From a virus, in the IMG/VR virus record IMGVR_UViG_3300030110_003038, positions 1 to 59,633 of that record: a stretch of DNA of 59,633 nt; one strand, 5' to 3'. The stretch's first letter is position 1. Each line of letters begins with the position of its first letter. The translations under genes were made by a program, and so were the position numbers. This document shows positions 48,200-58,887 of the stretch, piece by piece. Under the pieces are notes generated by a model. The model ran no database searches. It saw only the letters and a program-made list of their open reading frames with translations, and was not told where the DNA came from.

Positions 48200-51100
48200 T
48201 TATTTATTTTCTAATTCTTTTACTCTAGCTTCTAATTCTTGTATAGACTTTAATAATACTGGAACTACTTGTGAATAATCTACGCCCTGCATTTGTTCGC
48301 CGTCTTTTTCTCCAACAACTGCTTGAGGTATTATTTCTTGAAGTTCGTGAGCAACAGCACCATAACTTCTTGTTTCGTCTGCTTTCCATTTGAAGTCATA
48401 AACATTCATTTTAGAAAGCAACTCTAAACCATTAAAATCTTTTAAATCTTCTTTCATTCGGTAATCCGAACTTGTGCTATAAGTTGTTGTGCTACCAGTA
48501 GTATCTATATATCCAACAAGACCATTGCCGTTATAAAATAAAAAATGATTGTAAGCTGTAGTTGCACTCCCTGAAGAACTAATTTGACCACTATTTGTAC
48601 CTGTTAAACATAATCCTGATTGTGAAGCACTTGGAAGTGATGTAGTGGCAAACAATACATTTACACCATTAGTTGCTCCTATTCGTACTTGCCCATCTCC
48701 TCGTATTGCAAAAATTTCAGCACTACCTGCTAAGTTTTCTACATAAAAAGCATGGTTTGAACTTGAAGAACCTGCTGATAAATAAATACCATTATCTAAT
48801 GTTGCGTCAGTTTTTACTCTTAACTTATAAGATGCAGATGACTCACCAATTCCTACATTTCCAGATCTTTTAAATACTACTTTAGAATCTGATAAACTTA
48901 CTTCATCACTTAAAGTTGTAGAGTTGTTAAAACAAAAATGTAAGTCAGCCATATTATAACCATAGCCTCCACCACTTCCAACAATAGCAGTTTTATTTGA
49001 ATAGGCACTTGAATTATTTTCTGGTCTAAAAGCTATACCAACTCCATAATCTGCTTGGTATCTTGAACCTGAAATAGCAACTGGAAAAAATGTTCCAGCA
49101 GTAGCTGTTGTTTCTACAATATTTAATTTTTCTAAAGGCGATGTTGTTCCTATTCCTACGTTTCCAGTAGATTCAAATGTAGCAACAATATTACTTGTTC
49201 CTTGAATATATAAATTCCCAGTATTGTATTTTAAATATCCACCACCCCCACCGTTTCCTAGTTGAATACCACCAGCCACTGTTAACAATGATGTATTAGA
49301 AGTGTCTATACGCATTTGTTCAACACCACCACCAGTTTGCCATATAAATCTATTTTCTGAAGCAGTATCACCGTGATCTTGTGAAAATATAACAGTACCA
49401 TCCGTGTTGTTTTGATATAAAGAAAAAGTAGAACCTCCAGTATATCTGCAAACTAAATTTCCACTATCTTTTACACTTAATTTATTAGGGGCTGATGTAT
49501 CACCGATTCCTACGTTTCCACCACCTGTAATTGTTAATCGCTCTGTTTCATTAGTGCCAAAAGATAAATTTCTTAGATCTGAATTCTGATACAGTGCGGT
49601 TGTTGTTGCGCCCATTGCTATACCAAACGTATATCCATTACCCGTTATTTCAAATTGACCTTCACCACTACTGTTCATTACTCTATCAACCGCATCTGAA
49701 ATATCTAATTTACTAGTAGGCGTAGTCGTTCCAATTCCAACATTTCCTGTAGACATAAATGTAGTAACAATAGTGTCACCATCATCTTCAAAGATTTGCC
49801 ATTTACCTGCTGCTCTTTCTCCAATTTCCCAATTAGTACCTGATGCTGTAGAATCTTGTCGAATAATAGAATCTCCAGGAGCAGTACCACCTAAATGAAG
49901 TTTAGTTGTAGGCGTAGTCGTTCCAATTCCTACATTACCGTCAGCTGCTATACGCATTCTTTCTGACCAAGAAATAGTATTTCCTGCTGTCCCTGCAGCT
50001 GCATTATAAAACCTAATAATGCCGTCTTCTAAATCCATTCGCGCAGGAGCTTCGCTTGCATACCTATAAGTAAAAGCACTACTACCTCCAGTTATTGTTG
50101 CATTACAAGTTAAATATAAATTTGATTTCCAAGGTGCACCTGTAATAGTGTTCCCTTGCCTACCTATTTCTAAAGAACGATAATCTGCCTCGGGTGTTCC
50201 ACTTGGAATACCATCACCAATTAATACACTTCCTGCACCATCAATAACAAATTTACTAGGAGTATTTACATCAACATCACCCATTGTTTCATTTGCTATA
50301 ACAAATTTTCCACCACCAAAATAACCATCACTATTATTAGTCGAAAACATTGACCAAATAGTACCTCCAGTATGTTGGTTGTCAGCTTCAAAACCACCTC
50401 TATAACCATCAGCAGCTGTCATTGAAGATCTAACTATCACTTCACCAGCATTTACAACTTGTAATTTAGTTGTAGGAGAATCAGTTCCTATTCCTACATT
50501 TTGAGAGTTAGTAATAGTTAATGCTCTTGTATTATTTGTTTTAAGAGCAAATGCATGATTAGTGTTTGTTCCTAAAGACATGTCTGTAGTGGCATCATCA
50601 TAACTCCAGTCACCACCTACTGCTCCACCACTTCTTTTAGCTTCATAGAGTTTCACTGAACCACTCGATGCATATGCTCCTTCAGAGCTTACAACTGTAG
50701 CTCCCGCTACTGTCCCAACAAAACTTGCTGTCCCTAAAGTAATTGTTCCATTAACAGTTACATTTCCTGTAAAAGTTGCATTTTGTGTATTATCAAATGT
50801 TAAAGCATTATTGGTTGCACTACCATTATAATGATCTAATTTAAAGTTATTATTAGCATCTCTTTTCCATCTCCAATAATCTGTATTAGCAGTATTAGTC
50901 CAATATGCTTCAGCATCATCTACCTGTAGGTTTATAAAATTAGTTGCTTTATAAGATGTTGCTGTAACTGCACCTGCAAAAGTTGATGTGCCTGTACCCG
51001 TAACTTTTAAATCTAACCCACTTGCAACAAGGGTGTTGTCATCACTATGAGATCCACTCGTTCCAAAAACAAATGTACTTGTACCACTAGCTGTAACATT

Positions 51101-51583
51101 ATATCCAATTGCTACAGAATAGGTGCCAGTTGCTGCAGGGTTATAACCTATACCTATAGATTGATTTCCTGTAGAATCTGCATCATAACCTAGACTAATT
51201 GCTTCATTCCCTAAAGTTGAATTTGTGTTACCTATAATAATTTTATCATCTGCATATTGAAGATGTTTTGTAGCTGCCAATGTTACATTTCCTGCAAAAG
51301 TTGCGTTACCACTATTTATAGCTAATGTTAAAGCGTCTATATTATATGTTGCATCTCTGATTGTAAATTTATCATTATCTACACCAGTTTGTCCAGCTGT
51401 TACATTCCACTGTTGGTCCGTTCCATTAGAATTTAATAGTTGTAAACCTCTATTCTCTCCTGTGCTAATATCTGAAATATCAATCCTAACCATTTCAGAG
51501 AAATAACTAGTCGCTGCTGTTACACCACCTGTAAAAGTTGCATTACCATCAACACTTTCCGCACTTAAAAATCTAATCGCCAT
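48200..51583 (-). CDS. Tail fibre/tailspike with C-terminal S74 self-cleaving chaperone, 1127 residues
   Basis: Most of the protein is beta-repeat fibre sequence with recurring NATFAGNVT-type and VGIGTTTPTTKLH-type segments every 40-90 residues. The C-terminal ~95 residues form a Peptidase_S74 intramolecular chaperone. It begins at about residue 1037 with TSSDYRMKEDLKDF (self-cleavage expected between Ser and Asp), continues with YDFKWKADETRSYGAVAHEL and ends in a trimerising helix (LLKSIQELEARVKELENK). The chaperone folds the trimer and is then cut off. It forms a one-base overlap with the even longer fibre gene before it. Confidence 0.85.
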   Translation of the reverse strand: MAIRFLSAESVDGNATFTGGVTAATSYFSEMVRIDISDISTGENRGLQLLNSNGTDQQWNVTAGQTGVDNDKFTIRDATYNIDALTLAINSGNATFAGNVTLAATKHLQYADDKIIIGNTNSTLGNEAISLGYDADSTGNQSIGIGYNPAATGTYSVAIGYNVTASGTSTFVFGTSGSHSDDNTLVASGLDLKVTGTGTSTFAGAVTATSYKATNFINLQVDDAEAYWTNTANTDYWRWKRDANNNFKLDHYNGSATNNALTFDNTQNATFTGNVTVNGTITLGTASFVGTVAGATVVSSEGAYASSGSVKLYEAKRSGGAVGGDWSYDDATTDMSLGTNTNHAFALKTNNTRALTITNSQNVGIGTDSPTTKLQVVNAGEVIVRSSMTAADGYRGGFEADNQHTGGTIWSMFSTNNSDGYFGGGKFVIANETMGDVDVNTPSKFVIDGAGSVLIGDGIPSGTPEADYRSLEIGRQGNTITGAPWKSNLYLTCNATITGGSSAFTYRYASEAPARMDLEDGIIRFYNAAAGTAGNTISWSERMRIAADGNVGIGTTTPTTKLHLGGTAPGDSIIRQDSTASGTNWEIGERAAGKWQIFEDDGDTIVTTFMSTGNVGIGTTTPTSKLDISDAVDRVMNSSGEGQFEITGNGYTFGIAMGATTTALYQNSDLRNLSFGTNETERLTITGGGNVGIGDTSAPNKLSVKDSGNLVCRYTGGSTFSLYQNNTDGTVIFSQDHGDTASENRFIWQTGGGVEQMRIDTSNTSLLTVAGGIQLGNGGGGGYLKYNTGNLYIQGTSNIVATFESTGNVGIGTTSPLEKLNIVETTATAGTFFPVAISGSRYQADYGVGIAFRPENNSSAYSNKTAIVGSGGGYGYNMADLHFCFNNSTTLSDEVSLSDSKVVFKRSGNVGIGESSASYKLRVKTDATLDNGIYLSAGSSSSNHAFYVENLAGSAEIFAIRGDGQVRIGATNGVNVLFATTSLPSASQSGLCLTGTNSGQISSSGSATTAYNHFLFYNGNGLVGYIDTTGSTTTYSTSSDYRMKEDLKDFNGLELLSKMNVYDFKWKADETRSYGAVAHELQEIIPQAVVGEKDGEQMQGVDYSQVVPVLLKSIQELEARVKELENK

Positions 51584-54500
51584 TATTTATTTTTTTTTAA
51601 TTCTTCAATTTCTGCTTTTAATTCTTTTATTGCTTCTACTAATATAGGTATTACACCTTGATGACGCATAGATAATTTACCATCTTCATTTTCCCTTACA
51701 AGTTTTGGTAACACTTTTTGTACATCTTGTGCTATAAACCCTATATCATCTACAATATTAGACAAGCCAGGGTTTTTCCATGTAAAAGAAACACCGTTTA
51801 ATTTACTTATTTTGTCTAAAGAGTTTTCTAATGGTTTTATGTTTTTCTTTAGAGTTATGTCAGATGGTGAGCCATATGCTACTACATCGCCTGCACAAAT
51901 AAAAGAAGTAGCGTTTAACGATGCTTTTATAGTTCCTGCGGGTACAAACTTTATTGTACCAGCAGTATCATCAGCAGACACATATATAAAACCTGTAGAA
52001 TTAGGGGTTTTAAATTCTATACCAGACCAAAAATTACTAGCTGTAGCAGTTGTTTCTAATTTTATACCACCGTCTTGAGTTGATCCTCCATTTACATGAA
52101 GCATTCTTCCCGGGCTTGTCGCTCCAATTCCTACTTTACCTCCATTGAAAAATGAGGTATCATTAGCTCTTAATCTAACTTTTTCAGTGCCATCATAATA
52201 TAATCCTAAATACCCTTCGTTTGAAAAATATTGTTCTAAAGAGGCTATTTTAGTCCCCGTAGATGGTGAATTTGTAAATATCTGTATACCCGCTGTACCT
52301 GATCCCCAAATTTTTTGTAAAACATTAGCGGTTCCATTACCAACTTGAAATGTTGCATCAGGAGAAATAGCTCCAACACCAACTCGATTATTAGCAAAAT
52401 CAATAGATAATGTATCTGTGCTTCTGTAGGAATTACCTCTAAATGAAAATACATTATTTGTACCTACACCCTCTCCAATAGTAAAATAATTAGTTGTGGT
52501 CTCATTATCAAACCTTATGTTTGCACCAGCAGCTTGTGATAAATTTAAAAGAGCTGCAGGCGAACTCGTTCCAATTCCTACATCTCCGCCATTAAAATAA
52601 GAAGTACCCGCTGAGTCTAATTTTATCTTAACAGTGCTACTTGTATCATATATATATTGCTCACCATTTCCACCAGAATCATGATAAAAAGTAAATAATC
52701 TATTTGTATTGTTAGCAGCATTTGCTTTACTTATTATTAAACCATTGTCTTGTGCCGCAAATATTGCATGACCTGCTCCCCAATCATTTTGAGCTAAAGT
52801 TCCGTAACCACTAATCCAAACATTTTGTGTTGATGTTGAATAATTATGTAATTTAGCACCAGGCGAAACAATTCCAATTCCTACTTTTCCATCAGCCATA
52901 TTAGTAGTTATAAACTCTGTTCCAGAACTATTTTGTAATGCAAAATAACTAGTTCCGCCATCATTTCTTTTTAATAAGAAAACATCGTTTCCAGGTGATG
53001 AACTAATTTTAATTCCACCCGCACTATTAGTTCCTACTTGGCCCACGTCATCTCTAACGTGAAGAATTTGATTAGCAGGTATAGCTGTACCTGTAGCAAA
53101 GTATCCTGATGTTGCAGAAGCAATAGTAGAACTTACACCAACAGCCGTAACTGAACCTGCAAAAGTTGCATTACCACCCGCTGACATATCAAGTTGTAAA
53201 GCATTAATAGCTGAACCTCCATCATTTCCTTGTATAAAAAAGTCTGCATCTGAAACACTACTTTTTATTGCAAAACCACCTGTTAAGTCTAAAGCACCAA
53301 TGGTAGTACCACCATCTTTAAATCTAATATTACCGCCATCAGCGTCTAAATTTATTTGACCAGCAGCATCAACATTAAAATGACCTGATGCATTTAAAAT
53401 ATCTCCACCTTGTACAGTTACATCACCTGCAAAAGTTGCATTTAATCCTGAATCTAATGTTAAAGAAGGATTTCCATCATTAGTTATAAACGTCATAGAA
53501 TTTGAACTATGTGCATATTTTATTTGGCCAAGGTTATTTGCTGCTTGGTCTCCAAAATAAATTCCTCCATCACTATCCGTTCCAGTTGAACCAGATATAA
53601 TATTAATACCAGTGTGCGACGTGCCTTCAATAACTATATTATCAAAGTTACTAGCTGCTGTTATAGTTGTTCCTCCGGTTCTAATGTTACCTGTAAAAGT
53701 TGCATTTTGTGACGCGTCTATTGTTAGAGCATCTACTGCATTTGTTCTGATATATAAAGGTGCATTTTCTCTTTGAATTAAGTAAGCATTTGTATTATGC
53801 ATTATCATTTCAAAACCATCCGCATTTCCTGTTCCTGTATTAGCATCAGTAAGTAATAAAGATGAGCCAGTCCCAGTAGCGTGTACTTGCAAAGTTTTAT
53901 TATAATTTGATGTTGTGGTTGTAGTACCTATTGAAACTTTTCCATCATAGTCAATACGCATATGTTCTATTATATCACTATCTGCTCGAGCAGTTCCAAA
54001 ACTTAAATAACCCGCATAGTTTGCTGATGTAGCGTTAACCTTTCCTGATTTTATTGTTGCAAATAAACTATCATTTGTAGATGAATCTGTATGTCTACCA
54101 CCAAAACCTATACCACCACCTAAGTCTGCTGCTTGGTCATCATTGGTATAGATTTCCATATTTGCTCTTTCTGTAGTAATAGCTCTATTAGCAGCTACAA
54201 ATCTAAAGTCAGTGGCATTTGTTCCTTCATTATTTGCATTTCCTCTTGTTACATCTAATACCGCAACCGTAGAAGTGTTAGTTGATCTTATTTGTGTACT
54301 TCCATTTATAATATGAGCATCATTAAAACTGTCTCCTAATTCTACGTTTCCTTTTGTAACTAAACTGCCTTCAAAAGTTGCAGCATTATTACCGTCTAAT
54401 CTTAATGCTGTATTAAGCGCTGAGCCATCGTATGTTTGAAAACTTAATGAATAGTTATTTACTAACCCTTCAACAATTCTTGCGTCCCCATTTGCCCAAT

Positions 54501-57500
54501 CTACAAAACCACCAGAAGGTAAATTAAAACCATCAGTGCCCGTTAATGTAAAGTTTGTTGCAGTAACATTACCTGCAAAAGTTGCAGCAGCACCATCTTG
54601 TGTAAGATTAAGTGCTCCTTTAGAATAAAATTTTGTAACGCCTGCGTTAGTTCTTACATCGAACTCAACAGTTAAATCGTTTAATTGTCTAATAGAAAAA
54701 TAATCACCACCACTAAAATCTCCGTTAGATGCGTCTCCATAAAAACCAGCATAACCAGTACCTGTAGCGGCTGCCATTACATTTGCATTATTTGTACTAC
54801 TACTTGTAGCTGTTATGGTATTTGTAGCTGTTATGGTATTTGTAGCTGTAACTGTACCTGCGAAAGTTGCATTACCAGTAGTTGTAATTGTGTCTATATA
54901 TGCATCTTTCCAATATCTAGTTGTTGTTCCTAAATCATGCGAACTATCTGCGTCTGGTATAAGATCGGCAGAAAGTTGTACTAATGTGGTGCTTCCATTA
55001 CCACCACCTAAATACATTGAGCTGCCTTCTGCTGTTATTCTATCTTCATTTCCTGCGATAATAACACCACCTGCAAAAGTTGCATTTTGTGATGCGTCAA
55101 GGGTAAGTGCTACACTACTATTTGTTTTTATTGTAAAACTAGCATTATTAGTTAGGTTTATTTGACCTGCTCCCCCGTCATTAACACCAATATTCATCAT
55201 ATGACTATCATGGTCATAAAAAGATAAATACCCAGACGCATTTGATGCTTTATCACCACCGTCTTGTATTCTTAATTCAGGCGCGGAATCAAATAAATGA
55301 AGTTTAGTTGCCGCTGGAATTAATGTTGTAGTTCCAATACCCACTTTATCTTCTGTAATTGTAATAGCAGCTTCGGTATGTGATGTGCCTAACCATAATC
55401 TTCTTGTATTATCACTACTATTAGCTGTGACTTGAAATCTACTACCAGCTGTTCCATCATTTCCAGCGCCCTTTAATATACCGTCAGGGTTACTGGATGT
55501 ATAACCTGGGTTACCAACGTTTACCGATCCTGCAAAAGTTGCGTTTTGTGCTTCGTTTACAGTAAGAGCAGTAACTAATCCACCGCTTGTGTTTCGTGTT
55601 TGTAAAATAAATTCACTTTCATAAGAACCACTCGCCCAATCACCAGCGGCTTTACCCATTAAAGCAACTCCAGTATTAAATGTACCATCAGATGGGTCAT
55701 CACCTTGAAAATTTATTAAACCTAAAACGTTACCGTCTGAAATGCTTGTGTCGTCTCTTCTTAAAAATATTGTAGCGCCAGCTGCGTGAGCTAAAGTAAA
55801 ATCTGCACCTGTTGCTGTTATGTCGCTAGTTGACGTTATACTTCCAGTAACAGTAATACCTGCACTTGTGGTTTCGAATTTCTTTGAGTTATCGTAGTAG
55901 ATTGACACAGCTCCATCATCAACTGCCGTTAAATATGTTTCATCGTTAGCTTGATTTTTTAGGCTTAGGTCATTTGCTCTTAATACAAAAGTACCTTCAT
56001 TAACTCTTATATGACTAACACCTGCTGAAGAAAATAACCCCATGTCATTATCATTACCTAAACGCAGTTCAGCACCATCGTTAAATGTTACATTACCTGT
56101 CAATGTACCACCACCTAATTCTAAATATCTTCCATCTAAATCAACTGTCTGATTTGTAGCTCCATTTACACTCGCAGTTAATACACCTGTACCTGTGGCA
56201 AATGATAACCCGTCAACATAATAATTTGTGTTAGTGTCTGCTATGGTACTCGCTATAGTAATAACACCATCAGAAGTTGATGTAGTAGTAATTCCAGTAC
56301 CTGCTGCTAGTGTAATTGTATCACCATGATTTACGGTTGTTGGAGAAGTATTCGTTGTACCTCTTAATGTGAATGTTGTAAGTTGATTTGTGTTTGTGTC
56401 TGTGTAATTTCCAGCATGTATGTTAGTTGATCCTTGATCTGTAGTCCAATCTATGTGCTCATTAGCAACAAAGCCGGTAAGGTCATCATGTGTAAAATCA
56501 CTTGATGAATAAGTGGTGTTTATATAATTACCAGTGTGTATATTGGTAGCTCCTTGGTCAGTGGTCCAGTCTATATGCTCGTTAGCTACAAAATCACTAA
56601 ACCCATCGTGAGTTAACGAGATCGCTCCAACTGCACCATTTACACTCGTTACAACATCAGTTGGTGTTTGTAAAAGTGTAAAATCGTTCATATTGCCAGC
56701 ACTACCACCATTGTGCATATATGATTTCTTTTCATCTGTTCTTACAACAACATCACCCTCTTGTGTTGTTAATGCTAATTGTGCACTTTCATTTGCTGCG
56801 GTTTGCACAGTTGTTAATGCTACTGGTGTTAAATTGTTAACATGTATATTAGTAGAGCCTTGATCAGTGGTCCAATCAATTATCTGATTACCACTAGGTA
56901 TTGTAGGTTTGTTTAGTATATGTGCATCCCCTGAGCTAGCGTTCCAATTACTTTGCACATTCACTTCAGCACCTGTCGCAATACCATTTAACTTTGTGTG
57001 ATCTGCGTCGGTAAACACATTAGAATCTGTTGCAGCTTCAACCGCAGCTCTTATCTCAGCATCTGTTTGATCCGCTGTAGCTGATGCTTCAATTGCATTA
57101 AGCTTACTATGATCAGCATCTGTGAATACATTTGAATCACTAGCAGCTTCAACTGCTGCTCTTATTTCCGCGTTAGTTTGATCCGCCGTAGCATTAGCTT
57201 CTATACCATCTAATTTAGTTCCATCAACACTTACGTCTCTACCATCAAAAGTACTATTTGTTGTAATAGCACCAGTCATCGCGCCACCTGCTAAAGGTAA
57301 CATTAAATCAGCGTATGCTTTTATTGATTGTTGTGTAACGAGATGTACATCAGAATTTGAGGCCATGTTGTCCTCATCTTTTACCGGTAAGTTTGCTATT
57401 GATATAGTTGCACCCTGATTACTTGGTGCTGGCATAATGCCACCTGATCCCACGCTTGATACGGGGGATAAATTTTCGATTTTTTTATTTAAAAGAAACG

Positions 57501-57561
57501 TCTGTCTTCGCAGGTAATTTATATGGTTACGAAGTGATTTACCATCTATTATTATAGACAT
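51583..57561 (-). CDS. Very long tail fibre with C-terminal S74 self-cleaving chaperone, 1992 residues
   Basis: The N-terminus (about 1-45) is a helical attachment segment. Next come repeats of TNAEIRAAVEAASDSNVFTD (about 130-200) and of ANEHIDWTTDQGSTNIH (about 225-395), segments typical of marine phage fibres. The long middle has repeated NATFAG-type boundaries and LGTTTRYWK-type turns. The S74 domain starts near residue 1897 with GSPSDITLKKNIKPLENS (cleavage Ser-Asp), continues VDDIGFIAQDVQKVLPKL and ends in a lysine-rich coiled coil. It is the longest fibre in the window and may carry the main host-range determinant. Confidence 0.85.
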   Translation of the reverse strand: MSIIIDGKSLRNHINYLRRQTFLLNKKIENLSPVSSVGSGGIMPAPSNQGATISIANLPVKDEDNMASNSDVHLVTQQSIKAYADLMLPLAGGAMTGAITTNSTFDGRDVSVDGTKLDGIEANATADQTNAEIRAAVEAASDSNVFTDADHSKLNAIEASATADQTDAEIRAAVEAATDSNVFTDADHTKLNGIATGAEVNVQSNWNASSGDAHILNKPTIPSGNQIIDWTTDQGSTNIHVNNLTPVALTTVQTAANESAQLALTTQEGDVVVRTDEKKSYMHNGGSAGNMNDFTLLQTPTDVVTSVNGAVGAISLTHDGFSDFVANEHIDWTTDQGATNIHTGNYINTTYSSSDFTHDDLTGFVANEHIDWTTDQGSTNIHAGNYTDTNTNQLTTFTLRGTTNTSPTTVNHGDTITLAAGTGITTTSTSDGVITIASTIADTNTNYYVDGLSFATGTGVLTASVNGATNQTVDLDGRYLELGGGTLTGNVTFNDGAELRLGNDNDMGLFSSAGVSHIRVNEGTFVLRANDLSLKNQANDETYLTAVDDGAVSIYYDNSKKFETTSAGITVTGSITSTSDITATGADFTLAHAAGATIFLRRDDTSISDGNVLGLINFQGDDPSDGTFNTGVALMGKAAGDWASGSYESEFILQTRNTSGGLVTALTVNEAQNATFAGSVNVGNPGYTSSNPDGILKGAGNDGTAGSRFQVTANSSDNTRRLWLGTSHTEAAITITEDKVGIGTTTLIPAATKLHLFDSAPELRIQDGGDKASNASGYLSFYDHDSHMMNIGVNDGGAGQINLTNNASFTIKTNSSVALTLDASQNATFAGGVIIAGNEDRITAEGSSMYLGGGNGSTTLVQLSADLIPDADSSHDLGTTTRYWKDAYIDTITTTGNATFAGTVTATNTITATNTITATSSSTNNANVMAAATGTGYAGFYGDASNGDFSGGDYFSIRQLNDLTVEFDVRTNAGVTKFYSKGALNLTQDGAAATFAGNVTATNFTLTGTDGFNLPSGGFVDWANGDARIVEGLVNNYSLSFQTYDGSALNTALRLDGNNAATFEGSLVTKGNVELGDSFNDAHIINGSTQIRSTNTSTVAVLDVTRGNANNEGTNATDFRFVAANRAITTERANMEIYTNDDQAADLGGGIGFGGRHTDSSTNDSLFATIKSGKVNATSANYAGYLSFGTARADSDIIEHMRIDYDGKVSIGTTTTTSNYNKTLQVHATGTGSSLLLTDANTGTGNADGFEMIMHNTNAYLIQRENAPLYIRTNAVDALTIDASQNATFTGNIRTGGTTITAASNFDNIVIEGTSHTGINIISGSTGTDSDGGIYFGDQAANNLGQIKYAHSSNSMTFITNDGNPSLTLDSGLNATFAGDVTVQGGDILNASGHFNVDAAGQINLDADGGNIRFKDGGTTIGALDLTGGFAIKSSVSDADFFIQGNDGGSAINALQLDMSAGGNATFAGSVTAVGVSSTIASATSGYFATGTAIPANQILHVRDDVGQVGTNSAGGIKISSSPGNDVFLLKRNDGGTSYFALQNSSGTEFITTNMADGKVGIGIVSPGAKLHNYSTSTQNVWISGYGTLAQNDWGAGHAIFAAQDNGLIISKANAANNTNRLFTFYHDSGGNGEQYIYDTSSTVKIKLDSAGTSYFNGGDVGIGTSSPAALLNLSQAAGANIRFDNETTTNYFTIGEGVGTNNVFSFRGNSYRSTDTLSIDFANNRVGVGAISPDATFQVGNGTANVLQKIWGSGTAGIQIFTNSPSTGTKIASLEQYFSNEGYLGLYYDGTEKVRLRANDTSFFNGGKVGIGATSPGRMLHVNGGSTQDGGIKLETTATASNFWSGIEFKTPNSTGFIYVSADDTAGTIKFVPAGTIKASLNATSFICAGDVVAYGSPSDITLKKNIKPLENSLDKISKLNGVSFTWKNPGLSNIVDDIGFIAQDVQKVLPKLVRENEDGKLSMRHQGVIPILVEAIKELKAEIEELKKNK
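54805..54850. repeat. 18-bp tandem repeat in the long fibre gene
   Basis: TGTAGCTGTTATGGTATT occurs at 54805-54822 and 54823-54840 with a third partial copy. It encodes an ATNTIT repeat on the minus strand, so copy number changes would keep the frame. Confidence 0.85.
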
Positions 57562-57563
57562 GA

Positions 57564-58718
57564 TTAATCATTATAATCATTAACGGCAGCCCCACCTTCT
57601 GACTTACCAAACATATTTTCTGCTAATTTTCTTATTGTTTCTTTAGTTAACTGTCTATTAGCACCTTTACCTGTAAATTCTGATGAAAATCCTTTTACAG
57701 CAAGTTTTAAAAAATCGCTTCTAAATTTTCTTTTTTGATCAGAATTCATTTCCTGAGTTGAATTACTTATATATTCTTTTACACGATTAATATCCGGCAC
57801 TTTACCAGCGGTCGGCATTGTTGTTCCACCAAATATATTGTTCATAAAATTATTATATTCAGCGTTTGCTATTTGAGCAGCCCCAAGTTTCATTGCTGTT
57901 TCTGCCGTTTTACCTCTTTTAATTAACATTGATTCATAATCAATACCTTTACCTTCAGTTACATCTGTAAAGCCTGTTATTCCTCTATTGGGTAAATTAG
58001 GGTTATTGTGTGTTATGCCTTCTACGTCAGCAGACTCATACGCTGAAACGCCGCCATAATTTACACTATTATCAAAACTGGATTTTGTTGTAAGATCATC
58101 AAATTGACTCTTATTAAGTGTACCACCTCGCTCAACAAGATCTATAACACCAAGTAAATTACTAAAACCATTTCTTTTTGAATTTTTATATGATAAGTCT
58201 ATATTTGTTTGTACGTTTTTATTAAAAAAGTTATCTGGATCTGATTGGTACTCTTCTATTGCTTTGTTTGTTATATCTAGCGCGTTTCGCATATTTGGGT
58301 TGTTAGCATCTAACACACCAGCATATCTTTGTAAAGTAACATTTTCCATATATTTATCAAAATTTCCCGATGCTTTTATGTCTGGTACTTGTAAATTAAA
58401 AGCCTCGGTCATGTTTGCAGCATTACCTAACGCTATTGCGTTTCTTTGCGATGGATCATAAGCTGGACTATTAGCAACATGTTTGTCTAACGTTGCAAGA
58501 CCAACACCTGATTTTTCAGCTATTTCATCATAACCCATGGTGATGCTTTCTACTTTTGGCTTTTTTGATGGTATTTTTATACCGTATTTATTTGCTACTT
58601 TTGTATTACCAGCATTAATTTGTGCTATCTCTTCTTTTGTAGGTGATCCTGATCCCGATGTATCAAATCGTCCAAGTCCAACGTTTGAATTTACTGTGTG
58701 CGTGCTGTTGTGTGGCAT
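57564..58718 (-). CDS. Hypothetical virion-associated protein, 384 residues
   Basis: No family recognised. The protein is hydrophilic, Asn/Ser/Lys-rich, with a likely disordered N-terminus (1-60) and helical remainder; no signal peptide. It is the second gene of the late unit, just before the fibre genes (2-base spacer) and ten bases after a small lipoprotein-like gene. It might attach the fibres or be an ejected protein, but evidence is only positional. Confidence 0.6.
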   Translation of the reverse strand: MPHNSTHTVNSNVGLGRFDTSGSGSPTKEEIAQINAGNTKVANKYGIKIPSKKPKVESITMGYDEIAEKSGVGLATLDKHVANSPAYDPSQRNAIALGNAANMTEAFNLQVPDIKASGNFDKYMENVTLQRYAGVLDANNPNMRNALDITNKAIEEYQSDPDNFFNKNVQTNIDLSYKNSKRNGFSNLLGVIDLVERGGTLNKSQFDDLTTKSSFDNSVNYGGVSAYESADVEGITHNNPNLPNRGITGFTDVTEGKGIDYESMLIKRGKTAETAMKLGAAQIANAEYNNFMNNIFGGTTMPTAGKVPDINRVKEYISNSTQEMNSDQKRKFRSDFLKLAVKGFSSEFTGKGANRQLTKETIRKLAENMFGKSEGGAAVNDYND

Positions 58719-58728
58719 GTTTATATAT

Positions 58729-58887
58729 TTATATCGTGTCGTTTACTATAGTATCTTGTTTAATTAGTACTGTATCAGGAGTTTCGATGTTTAGTGTGTC
58801 AATTGCACCATCTTTGCTTGGTTTTACTGAGCATTCCATGAAAAGTAATATTAACAATGTATATAGTAAGTAAGTTATTAATTTCAT
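58729..58887 (-). CDS. Small lipoprotein-like protein, 52 residues, first gene of the late unit
   Basis: The frame starts at ATG 58887 and ends ten bases before the next gene. Residues 1-18 are a hydrophobic signal-like segment (MKLITYLLYTLLILLFME) ending at Cys19 in LFMEC. The Glu at -1 makes this a poor lipobox, so lipidation is uncertain. The remainder (SVKPSKDG, then alternating Thr/Asp/Ile) is short and polar, as in small outer-membrane or periplasmic phage lipoproteins. It may be a spanin part, a superinfection-exclusion factor, or only a small exported protein. Confidence 0.6.
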   Translation of the reverse strand: MKLITYLLYTLLILLFMECSVKPSKDGAIDTLNIETPDTVLIKQDTIVNDTI

